64,000 nucleotides of DNA, taken from positions 62,001-126,000 of the forward strand of contig NZ_BJCC01000019.1 in assembly GCF_004309355.1 (NCBI RefSeq), in the 5' to 3' direction. The notes under the pieces were generated by a model. The model was not told where the DNA came from. It did no database searches and saw only the letters and a list, made by a program, of their open reading frames with translations. This DNA is from Enterococcus florum. Lineage in GTDB: Bacteria > Bacillota > Bacilli > Lactobacillales > Enterococcaceae. The position numbers and the translations under genes are program-made. Positions 49,384-56,216 of this stretch are shown one piece after another (the first letter of the stretch is position 1; each line of letters opens with the position of its first letter).

Positions 49384-50634
49384 ATGAAGGTGCTGATTAT
49401 TGGCAGTGGCGGACGAGAACATGCTATTGCAAAAAAAATCTTAGAAAGTCCTAAGGTGACAGCCGTTTACTGTGCAATGGGGAATCCTGGGATGGAAAAA
49501 GATGGGATTCAAACGGTTCCAATCGTTGAAAATGATCATCAGAAGTTGATTTCTTTTGTTAAAGACAACCAAATCGATTGGACTTTTGTTGGTCCTGAAG
49601 TGCCCTTGTTAAATGGAATCGTTGATGATTTTCAAGCAGCGGGATTAAAAGCTTTCGGGCCAAATAAAGATGCCGCGATGATTGAGGGTTCAAAAGAATT
49701 TGCTAAAAAAATAATGGTCGATAACGACATTCCGACTGCAGAGTACGCAGCTTTTACTGATTATACATCTGCTTGCAGCTATGTGAAGGAAAAAGGTGCA
49801 CCGATCGTTATCAAGGCGGACGGCTTAGCTGCTGGCAAAGGAGTTACTGTTGCTTTTACGATGGAAGAAGCTTTGACTGCCTTGAAGGAAATGATGGCAG
49901 AAAATAAGTTCGGAGAAAGCGGCGCGAAAGTCGTGATCGAAGAATTTTTAGACGGTGAAGAATTCTCTTTATTGGCCTTCGTACGGAATGACGAAGTGTA
50001 CCCAATGGTGATTGCTCAAGATCACAAGCGAGCATTCGACCAAGATAAAGGGCCGAATACAGGCGGCATGGGTGCGTACTCACCAGTACCTCAAATTCGT
50101 GAAGCGATGGTTGATGAGGCCATCAATCAAATTTTAAAACCCGCAGCAAAAGGAATGATCAAAAATAAAACACCTTTCACAGGTATTTTATATGCAGGAT
50201 TGATTGCTACAAAAGAGGGACCAAAAGTCATCGAGTTCAATGCACGCTTTGGCGATCCCGAAACGCAAGTTGTTTTGCCTAGGATGGCCAGCGACTTAGC
50301 AATGGTTATCGACGATCTGTTGAATGGTAAAGTCCCAGAATTGGTATGGAAGGATATCGCTTCGATCGGTGTTGTAGTAGCGGCAGAAGGCTATCCAGGT
50401 TCTTATCAAAAAGGAATGAAGCTTCCATCATTTTCTGGGGATGTGACGATCTTTTACGCGGGAGTAGCCGAAAAAGACGGTCAACTAACTGCTAACGGTG
50501 GAAGAGTCCTTTTGGTTGAAGCCAGTGCTGAAACAATTCAAGAAGCGCAAAAGAAGGCTTATCATGCCTTAGAGAGCCAAAAGATGCAAGGCTTATTCTA
50601 TCGAAAAGATATTGGCGATAAAAGCTACAAATAG
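49384..50634 (+). CDS. purD: Phosphoribosylamine--glycine ligase
   Basis: PurD (416 residues) is the ATP-grasp enzyme making GAR from phosphoribosylamine and glycine. It starts MKVLIIGSGGREHAIAKKI. PIVIKADGLAAGKGV (about residue 140) and GPNTGGMGAYSPVPQ are the family signatures, with the metal-binding FNARFGDPETQ near residue 285. It follows purH after 60 bases, with GGAGGTACTAA before the ATG. It ends the purC-D unit at a terminator. Confidence 0.97.
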   Translation: MKVLIIGSGGREHAIAKKILESPKVTAVYCAMGNPGMEKDGIQTVPIVENDHQKLISFVKDNQIDWTFVGPEVPLLNGIVDDFQAAGLKAFGPNKDAAMIEGSKEFAKKIMVDNDIPTAEYAAFTDYTSACSYVKEKGAPIVIKADGLAAGKGVTVAFTMEEALTALKEMMAENKFGESGAKVVIEEFLDGEEFSLLAFVRNDEVYPMVIAQDHKRAFDQDKGPNTGGMGAYSPVPQIREAMVDEAINQILKPAAKGMIKNKTPFTGILYAGLIATKEGPKVIEFNARFGDPETQVVLPRMASDLAMVIDDLLNGKVPELVWKDIASIGVVVAAEGYPGSYQKGMKLPSFSGDVTIFYAGVAEKDGQLTANGGRVLLVEASAETIQEAQKKAYHALESQKMQGLFYRKDIGDKSYK

Positions 50635-50645
50635 CATGACCACTA

Positions 50646-50672
50646 AAAGTGCGGAAACGCGCTTTTTTTTGT
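50646..50672 (+). terminator. Terminator after purD
   Basis: AAAGTGCG pairs with CGCGCTTT (one wobble) around GAAA, followed by a run of T residues. Confidence 0.8.
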
Positions 50673-50712
50673 GCGATGATTTATTCACTTTAAAATTTAT
50701 GGCTGTCACTTG

Positions 50713-50742
50713 TTGATTCTTTGAACATTCTAAGTGTATAAT
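50713..50742 (+). promoter_or_regulatory. Promoter in the purD to aldo/keto reductase gap
   Basis: TTGATT (50713-50718) and TATAAT (50737-50742) are spaced by 18 bases. The next coding start is about 230 bases away. The AT-rich stretch between holds no ORF I can support, only a second TATAAT at about 50919 that may serve the gene more directly. Confidence 0.5.
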
Positions 50743-50972
50743 AAATTGGCCTTTTGTTTTACGAGATATCAATATCGCAAAACCAATATCTATCTCCTAA
50801 AATGAATTAGATTAAGCGATAATCAGTAGATTGTGAAATGTTGGTAGAACACTTATTTATACCTCTTTCTTTATGAAATTTATGGGTTTTAAATAAAGTG
50901 TTTAAAAAATGACAAATATTATAATAAATGCTAAAATGAAAAATGAAAATAGGATTAGATTGAGGTGGCGGA

Positions 50973-51887
50973 ATGAAGAAAGTAAAATTTGGAAAAACAG
51001 ATTTAGATGTAGCTGCAATCATTTTAGGCTGCATGCGTATAAATAAGGCAGAGAATCCGACAAAAGTGATCGAGACAGCGTACAATGAAGGGATCAACTT
51101 CTTTGACCATGCAGATATTTATTCTGGGGGGGAATGTGAGTCCATTTTTGCTTCGGCTTTAGAAAAGACGGAGATTTCCAGAGAAAAATTGGTCATTCAG
51201 AGCAAATGCGGCATCATACCCGGGAAAATGTTTGATTTCTCCAAAGAGCATATTATTTCCTCCGTTGAAGGAAGTTTAAAACGCCTGAAAACCGATTATT
51301 TGGATGCGTTACTATTGCATCGCCCGGACACACTGGTCGAACCAGAAGAAGTGGCTGAAGCATTTTCTCAGTTGGAAAAGCAAGGAAAAGTACGTTATTT
51401 TGGCGTAAGCAACCAAAGTCCTAATCAGATCGAATTGTTAAAGACAGCAGTCACTCAACCATTAGTTGCCAACCAATTGCAATTTGGGATTATGCATACT
51501 GGAATGATCGACCAGGGAATCCATGTTAATATGACAGATGCGAGAAGTATTGACCATGATGGAGAAATCTTAAATTACTCACGTATCAATCAAATGACGA
51601 TCCAAGCTTGGTCTCCGTACCAGTATGGTTTTTTTGAGGGAGTCTTTATTGACAACCCGAAATTCCCAGAATTAAACCAAAAATTAGCCGAATTGTCTGA
51701 TAAGTATTATACCACACCAACAGGATTGGCAAGTGCGTGGATTCTTCGCCATCCAGCGAATATGCAAGTAATCGCGGGAACGATGAACATAGACCGCATC
51801 AAACAAATTGCAAGAGCTTCTCAGATTGTATTGTCGAAGGAGGACTGGTACAGCATTTACCTTGCTGCCGGAAATGACATGCCCTAA
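50973..51887 (+). CDS. Aldo/keto reductase (YdhF-like)
   Basis: The 304-residue protein is an NADPH-dependent aldo/keto reductase. The catalytic tetrad is visible: Asp and Tyr in FFDHADIYSGG (about residues 43-53), Lys in IQSKCG (about 77) and His in LLLHRPD (about 111). The segment VRYFGVSNQSPNQIELL and the C-terminal LRHPANMQVIAGT match the YdhF subgroup. The substrate is unknown. It begins after TTGAGGTGGCGG. The next gene follows with a TAATG junction and a strong site 18 bases later. Confidence 0.92.
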   Translation: MKKVKFGKTDLDVAAIILGCMRINKAENPTKVIETAYNEGINFFDHADIYSGGECESIFASALEKTEISREKLVIQSKCGIIPGKMFDFSKEHIISSVEGSLKRLKTDYLDALLLHRPDTLVEPEEVAEAFSQLEKQGKVRYFGVSNQSPNQIELLKTAVTQPLVANQLQFGIMHTGMIDQGIHVNMTDARSIDHDGEILNYSRINQMTIQAWSPYQYGFFEGVFIDNPKFPELNQKLAELSDKYYTTPTGLASAWILRHPANMQVIAGTMNIDRIKQIARASQIVLSKEDWYSIYLAAGNDMP

Positions 51888-51904
51888 TGGAAGAGGTGAG
51901 GGCT

Positions 51905-52342
51905 ATGGAAAACAAATGGCAAACGAAGCAATTAAAAGAAGAAAAACCAGAATTAAGTACATTTATGGACTTTTTGCCAAACTCGCATTATTTGAAAATC
52001 TTATTGGCGCAATTGAATCGCCATTACGATCCAGAGGTCAAAATAATGTTTCAAAAAAAATTCGGGTGGTATATCGAAATTGTCCAATATGGTGGACTGT
52101 TATGCCGTATTCTAGTCCATGATGACTATTTTTCAGTTATCACACCTATCCCGCCATTTGCCAAAGACTATTTAGACCCAATGCTGAAAGTCATGTCGAA
52201 CGAATTCAAAGCTGTTTATCTTCATACGATCAACGGGGCGAATCAAATCGAGATGAAGGTGACCTCGGAGGCAGAGATGGAAGACGTGGTTTATCTTGTT
52301 AGTCTACAGGCAAAAATGTTAAGGGAAAACCAAATCGTTTAG
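51905..52342 (+). CDS. Small protein of unknown function
   Basis: The 145-residue product has a predicted alpha/beta layout: a helical start ([16 protein letters not shown]), then [19 protein letters not shown] and [10 protein letters not shown] strands, and a helix-rich end. This is faintly like small DUF3788-type proteins, but I cannot confirm a family. ATG 51905 is chosen because AAGAGGTGAGG lies just before it; ATG 51887 overlaps the aldo/keto reductase stop but lacks a site. It is probably co-transcribed with that reductase. A terminator lies between it and guaC. Confidence 0.7.
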   Translation: MENKWQTKQLKEEKPELSTFMDFLPNSHYLKILLAQLNRHYDPEVKIMFQKKFGWYIEIVQYGGLLCRILVHDDYFSVITPIPPFAKDYLDPMLKVMSNEFKAVYLHTINGANQIEMKVTSEAEMEDVVYLVSLQAKMLRENQIV

Positions 52343-52412
52343 AGGAATGTTCGGGTTTGGTCATGACAATTTGAAAAAGGGCTTGATTTTTAACTTTATT
52401 TGTTGTAAATTA

Positions 52413-52441
52413 CGTAGGGATCAAAATCCCTGCGTTTTTTA
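52413..52441 (+). terminator. Terminator before guaC
   Basis: GTAGGGAT pairs with ATCCCTGC (one wobble) around CAAA, followed by six T residues. It lies 26 bases before guaC, so it could also attenuate read-through into that gene. Confidence 0.8.
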
Positions 52442-52466
52442 TGTCTTTCATCATGGAGGGTCCTTA

Positions 52467-53444
52467 GTGAAAATATTTGATTATGAAGATGTGCAGTTAG
52501 TTCCAAATAAATGTATTGTAAACAGTCGTTCAGAATGTGACACTAGTATAACTCTAGGCAAGCACACATTCAGAATGCCGGTCGTCCCAGCAAATATGCA
52601 AACGATCGTGGATGAAGAAATTGCCGAATTTTTGGCTGAAAATGGCTATTTCTATATTATGCATCGTTTTGATGAATTGGATCGCATTCCATTTATTAAA
52701 AGAATGCAAGAGAAAAAGTTGATTACTTCAATCAGTGTGGGTGTGAAAGCCAATGAGTATATGTTTGTTGAGGAGTTAGCTAGTCAAAAGCTGCAACCAG
52801 ACTATATGACCATCGATATAGCTCATGGGCATTCTGATAGTGTCATCAGAATGATCAAACATATTAAGATGCATTTGCCTAATACGTTTGTTATCGCTGG
52901 AAATGTTGGTACCCCCGAAGCTGTACGTGAATTAGAGAATGCCGGTGCGGATGCAACGAAAGTTGGTATAGGGCCTGGCAAGGTTTGCATCACTAAAATC
53001 AAAACGGGTTTTGGAACCGGAGGATGGCAACTTTCTGCACTGCGATGGTGTGCAAAAGCAGCACGTAAACCGATTCTCGCGGATGGCGGGATTCGTACAC
53101 ACGGAGACATCGCAAAATCGGTGCGTTTTGGTGCTTCAATGGTGATGATCGGGTCACTTTTTGCCGGCCATGAAGAATCGCCTGGAGAAACAAAGGTGGA
53201 AAATGGTGTGGTGTACAAGGAATACTTCGGAAGTGCGTCTGAATTTCAAAAAGGTGAAAAGAGAAATGTTGAAGGTAAGAAAATTTGGATTCCTTATAAA
53301 GGTAGTTTAAAAGACACATTGGTTGAGATGGAACAAGATTTACAATCCTCCATTTCTTATGCTGGCGGAAAAGATTTGGAAGCCATCCGTAAAGTTGATT
53401 ATGTCATTGTAAAAAATTCTATTTTTAATGGGGATACCATTTAA
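52467..53444 (+). CDS. guaC: GMP reductase
   Basis: GuaC (325 residues) converts GMP to IMP with NADPH, linking guanine and adenine nucleotide pools. The N-terminal [17 protein letters not shown] is characteristic of the GuaC subfamily. The active-site Cys lies in [11 protein letters not shown] (about residue 174), and [19 protein letters not shown] is the phosphate-binding part. GTG 52467 follows GGAGGGTCC; the longer frame from 52347 runs through the terminator and is rejected. Confidence 0.95.
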   Translation: MKIFDYEDVQLVPNKCIVNSRSECDTSITLGKHTFRMPVVPANMQTIVDEEIAEFLAENGYFYIMHRFDELDRIPFIKRMQEKKLITSISVGVKANEYMFVEELASQKLQPDYMTIDIAHGHSDSVIRMIKHIKMHLPNTFVIAGNVGTPEAVRELENAGADATKVGIGPGKVCITKIKTGFGTGGWQLSALRWCAKAARKPILADGGIRTHGDIAKSVRFGASMVMIGSLFAGHEESPGETKVENGVVYKEYFGSASEFQKGEKRNVEGKKIWIPYKGSLKDTLVEMEQDLQSSISYAGGKDLEAIRKVDYVIVKNSIFNGDTI

Positions 53445-53452
53445 GTATAGAG

Positions 53453-53480
53453 AGGCGGCTTATGTAAGTCGTCTTTTTTT
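53453..53480 (+). terminator. Terminator after guaC
   Basis: GGCGGCTT pairs with AAGTCGTC (two wobbles) around ATGT, followed by seven T residues. Confidence 0.8.
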
Positions 53481-53484
53481 GTAT

Positions 53485-53513
53485 TTGACAAGGTAGCTAA
53501 ATTGGGTTAGTTT
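53485..53513 (+). promoter_or_regulatory. Promoter of the MocR-type regulator gene
   Basis: A consensus TTGACA (53485-53490) is spaced by 17 bases from TAGTTT (53508-53513), 32 bases before the ATG. Confidence 0.6.
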
Positions 53514-53544
53514 TGGATCATCCAATTAGAAAAGAGTGTTTTTC

Positions 53545-54975
53545 ATGTGGTTCTTGAACAAAACAGAAAAAAAACCGATCTACCAACAGATCATTGAACA
53601 AATCGTTACTTATATTCAAGAAGGACAATTGCAGCCAGGAGAACGATTGCCATCGGAACGGCGATTGGCTGAAGCATTCGATGTCAATCGTTCTACAGTC
53701 GTCCATGCTCTAGATGAGTTGGCTGCTCTTGGCTGGGTTCTTCGCAAACGAGGCAGCGGAACGATCGTCAACGAAACAAAGTGGGGGCGAAGTGCTGCAC
53801 CGCGTGTTGATTGGCGAAAAATGCTTAAACCTGATTCTTATCAAAAGGATCCTTATTTGCAGGCACTACAAGAAAAGACCAAGGAAAAAACAGTGATGAA
53901 TCTTTTTTCTGGAGAGCTCCCTTTGAATCTGATTCCAGATTTTCGTTTTCCTTCTTATACATGGGAAGAGTTGCTGATCGAAGAAAGAAAACAAACCGAG
54001 TTGGGATATCCACTACTTCAAGAGGTTATTTGCAAACGATTAAAAAGCGAACAAGATATTCAGGTCGACAGTAGCCAAATCTTGATAACCTCAGGTGCTC
54101 AACAGGCATTATTCTTATTATTGCAGGTCTTATTGGAGAATGGGGATACCGTTGCGATCGAAGACCCGTCATTTCTCTATTCATTGCCTATTTTTGAGAC
54201 TGCCGGTATCAAGGTTTACGGCGTTTCCTCTGACCAAGCAGGAATCAGGATCGATGAATTGGAACAATTAATACTTGCAAAGCGCATCAAACTGATCATT
54301 GTGAATCCGACCTTTCAAAATCCTACTGGACAAACGATGTCTCTAAAGCGAAGAGAAGAACTGATTGCATTAAGTTTAAAATATCAAATCCCGTTGATAG
54401 AGGACGATGTGTTTAGTGAATTGCATTTCAAAAAACTGCCTTTATCGCTAAAGGCGATTTCTCCGCGTCAGGTCATTCATTTGGGGTCTTTGTCCAAAAT
54501 CTTTGGATCATCGATCAAAATTGGCTGGATCGTAGCTGATCGCGCCTTGATTCAGCGGTTGGCTGAGGCAAAACAAAGGATGGACTTTTCTATTAGTATT
54601 TTCCCGCAAGTAATCGCTCATACCGCCTTATCGGATAAATCATTTGAGAAAAACCGAGCACACTTAGTACAAACCTTGAAAGAAAGGGCAGAATATTTTG
54701 AGAACATCGTGGATGAACTCGGTTCGAACTGGACGTGTCATCCAATTCAGGGAGGACTCTATGGCTGGTTGACTTGGAAAGGGAGAACTCTGACACGAAA
54801 AGACTGGCGGATTTTCTTGCAAAAAAATCTACTGGTGGCGCCCTCTTTTCTTTTCAGTAATGATACAATGTCTATGCGGATAAATTATACGCGTATGTCT
54901 TTTGATGAAATGAATGATTTTGTTAAAAGACTCAAAGAGATTTCAATTTGTTTAGGAGGGGAATCGGTTGAATGA
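53545..54975 (+). CDS. MocR/PdxR-type GntR family regulator with aminotransferase domain
   Basis: The 476-residue protein joins an N-terminal GntR winged helix (about residues 8-75, with GQLQPGERLPSERRLAEAF) to a class I aminotransferase-fold domain (about 110-470). The pyridoxal-phosphate lysine is in LGSLSKIFGSSIKIGW, and NPTFQNPTGQT and EDDVFSEL are the other cofactor contacts. Members sense PLP or amino compounds. PdxST genes are not adjacent here, so the target may be the nitroreductase gene that overlaps its stop by 8 bases. ATG 53545 is chosen over GTG 53536, which is in the ribosome-binding site. Confidence 0.9.
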   Translation: MWFLNKTEKKPIYQQIIEQIVTYIQEGQLQPGERLPSERRLAEAFDVNRSTVVHALDELAALGWVLRKRGSGTIVNETKWGRSAAPRVDWRKMLKPDSYQKDPYLQALQEKTKEKTVMNLFSGELPLNLIPDFRFPSYTWEELLIEERKQTELGYPLLQEVICKRLKSEQDIQVDSSQILITSGAQQALFLLLQVLLENGDTVAIEDPSFLYSLPIFETAGIKVYGVSSDQAGIRIDELEQLILAKRIKLIIVNPTFQNPTGQTMSLKRREELIALSLKYQIPLIEDDVFSELHFKKLPLSLKAISPRQVIHLGSLSKIFGSSIKIGWIVADRALIQRLAEAKQRMDFSISIFPQVIAHTALSDKSFEKNRAHLVQTLKERAEYFENIVDELGSNWTCHPIQGGLYGWLTWKGRTLTRKDWRIFLQKNLLVAPSFLFSNDTMSMRINYTRMSFDEMNDFVKRLKEISICLGGESVE

Positions 54976-55726
54976 AACGTTAAAGGTTATGAAGGAACAT
55001 CGTACGTATCGTGATTTTGATGAAAACTACCAGTTAAAACAAGAGGATCTGCAGTACATCCTTGATGCAAGCAGGCAGGCACCGAGTTGGATGAATGGAC
55101 AAATGTATAGCATAATCGTAATAAGGGATTTAGAGCTGCGACGAAAATTCGTAGACATGAATCCTGGAAATCCTCACATGTTGAAAAGTTCGGTTTTCTT
55201 GTTATTCGTTGCAGATTTAAAGCGAACGAAAAAAGTCGCAGACCATTTCGAGGTTGATTATCCTATGAATAAGGGCTTAGATTTTTTGATTACTGCCGTT
55301 ACAGACGCTTCTTTAGCTTTGGAAAATGCAGTCATTGCTGTAGAGGCACTAGGATTAGGCAGTGTTGTAGTTGGAAGCATTCGTAAAGATATCGATGAAA
55401 TCAGTCGCTTGTTGAATTTGCCAGATTATGTGATGCCGCTTGCTGGGCTGAGCATTGGCAAACCGATCGTTGAGATGCGAGTAAAACCTCGCTTGCCTGA
55501 AAAGGCAGTTATTCATTATGATCACTATCAGGACTATGATTACGATGTTATTGAGGAATATGTCACGACGATGCAGACCTTTGCTGAAGCACGTGAAACG
55601 AAACTGTGGAGTCAAAAGTTTGCTGATTATTTTTCAGCAGGGCCCAATACAAAAGTGGATAAATTCTTACAAAAACAAAAGTTGTTTTCTGAAAACCAAT
55701 CATCATCATTGACAGATCTAAAATAA
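54968..55726 (+). CDS. Nitroreductase family protein (NADPH-dependent FMN oxidoreductase)
   Basis: The 252-residue protein matches the NfrA/NfsA-like flavoprotein family. The N-terminal EHRTYRDFDENYQL and APSWMNGQMYSI segments bind FMN, and GLGSVVVGSIRKDIDEI and PLAGLSIGKP follow in order. TTG 54968 is the start, with TTTAGGAGGGGAATC as ribosome-binding site, and overlaps the regulator gene by 8 bases. Its substrates are unknown. The -35 of the next transcription unit lies in its last codons. Confidence 0.9.
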   Translation: MNETLKVMKEHRTYRDFDENYQLKQEDLQYILDASRQAPSWMNGQMYSIIVIRDLELRRKFVDMNPGNPHMLKSSVFLLFVADLKRTKKVADHFEVDYPMNKGLDFLITAVTDASLALENAVIAVEALGLGSVVVGSIRKDIDEISRLLNLPDYVMPLAGLSIGKPIVEMRVKPRLPEKAVIHYDHYQDYDYDVIEEYVTTMQTFAEARETKLWSQKFADYFSAGPNTKVDKFLQKQKLFSENQSSSLTDLK

Positions 55727-55737
55727 TTGATTATAGT
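55709..55737 (+). promoter_or_regulatory. mgtA promoter, -35 inside the nitroreductase gene
   Basis: TTGACA (55709-55714) and TATAGT (55732-55737) are spaced by exactly 17 bases, close to consensus. Transcription from about 55744 would place the M-box just inside the leader. Confidence 0.75.
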
Positions 55738-55756
55738 GATGTTGAAAATATAATTA

Positions 55757-55908
55757 ATTGTTAGGTGAGGCTCCTATATGGACACAAGCTGCTGCCGCGA
55801 AAGAATCGAGAGACTCTTAGTTGGTGGAACAGGAATCATCGTGAAGGTGATTCATAATGCAGCTGACAGATATTCTGTCTACGCCCTATAGTGCTAAAGC
55901 TCGACGAT
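55757..55908 (+). ncRNA. M-box magnesium riboswitch (ykoK leader)
   Basis: The core elements match the M-box: GTTAGGTGAGGCTCCTATAT at the 5' end, GCTGCTGCC after it, AGGTGATTCATAATGCAGCT in the middle and ACGCCCTATAGTGCTAAAGC near the 3' end. A terminator stem follows at 55922-55956. High magnesium should stop transcription of the downstream magnesium ATPase gene. This is read by eye from pattern memory; a covariance search would confirm it. Confidence 0.94.
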
Positions 55909-55921
55909 GACCATGATTGCT

Positions 55922-55956
55922 AAAGCGCGTGCTCATTTTCGAGTGCGCGCTTTTTT
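55922..55956 (+). terminator. M-box-controlled terminator
   Basis: AAAGCGCGTGCTC pairs with GAGTGCGCGCTTT (with wobbles) around ATTTTC, followed by six T residues. Confidence 0.85.
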
Positions 55957-56051
55957 ATGTGCTGTTCGTTGTACATATCCGGTAAGAGACAGCAAATCAT
56001 GCACTGTTCAATGAGACTTATCTATGAGGAATGAAAGAGAGGTGAGGGACA

Positions 56052-56216
56052 ATGGATCATCCTGAAGGAAGTAGTCAAAGAAAAGCGAAAACACGATCGA
56101 AGAGAACTTACGTTTTCTTCAATGTTAGGAGGAATTATGATGATGAACAGAAAAAACCTCATCTCACGCAAAGTAAACAAAGACCAAGAATTAAAAAAAC
56201 TGGCAATACTATCTGA
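56052..56216 (+). CDS. Candidate 54-residue leader peptide overlapping mgtA
   Basis: ATG 56052 follows a strong AGAGAGGTGAGGGAC site and opens a 54-codon frame ending TGA at 56214-56216. It covers the mgtA ribosome-binding site and runs about 77 bases into mgtA in another frame. The peptide is very basic (MDHPEGSSQRKAKTRSKRT, then more Lys and Arg), with no hydrophobic segment. Such an overlap would couple or compete with mgtA translation. It may be a chance frame; no homologue is known to me. Confidence 0.45.
   Translation: MDHPEGSSQRKAKTRSKRTYVFFNVRRNYDDEQKKPHLTQSKQRPRIKKTGNTI

Noticed and set aside
52347..52466. A longer GuaC N-terminus from ATG 52347
   Set aside because: It would run through a terminator hairpin and lacks GuaC homology before 52467.
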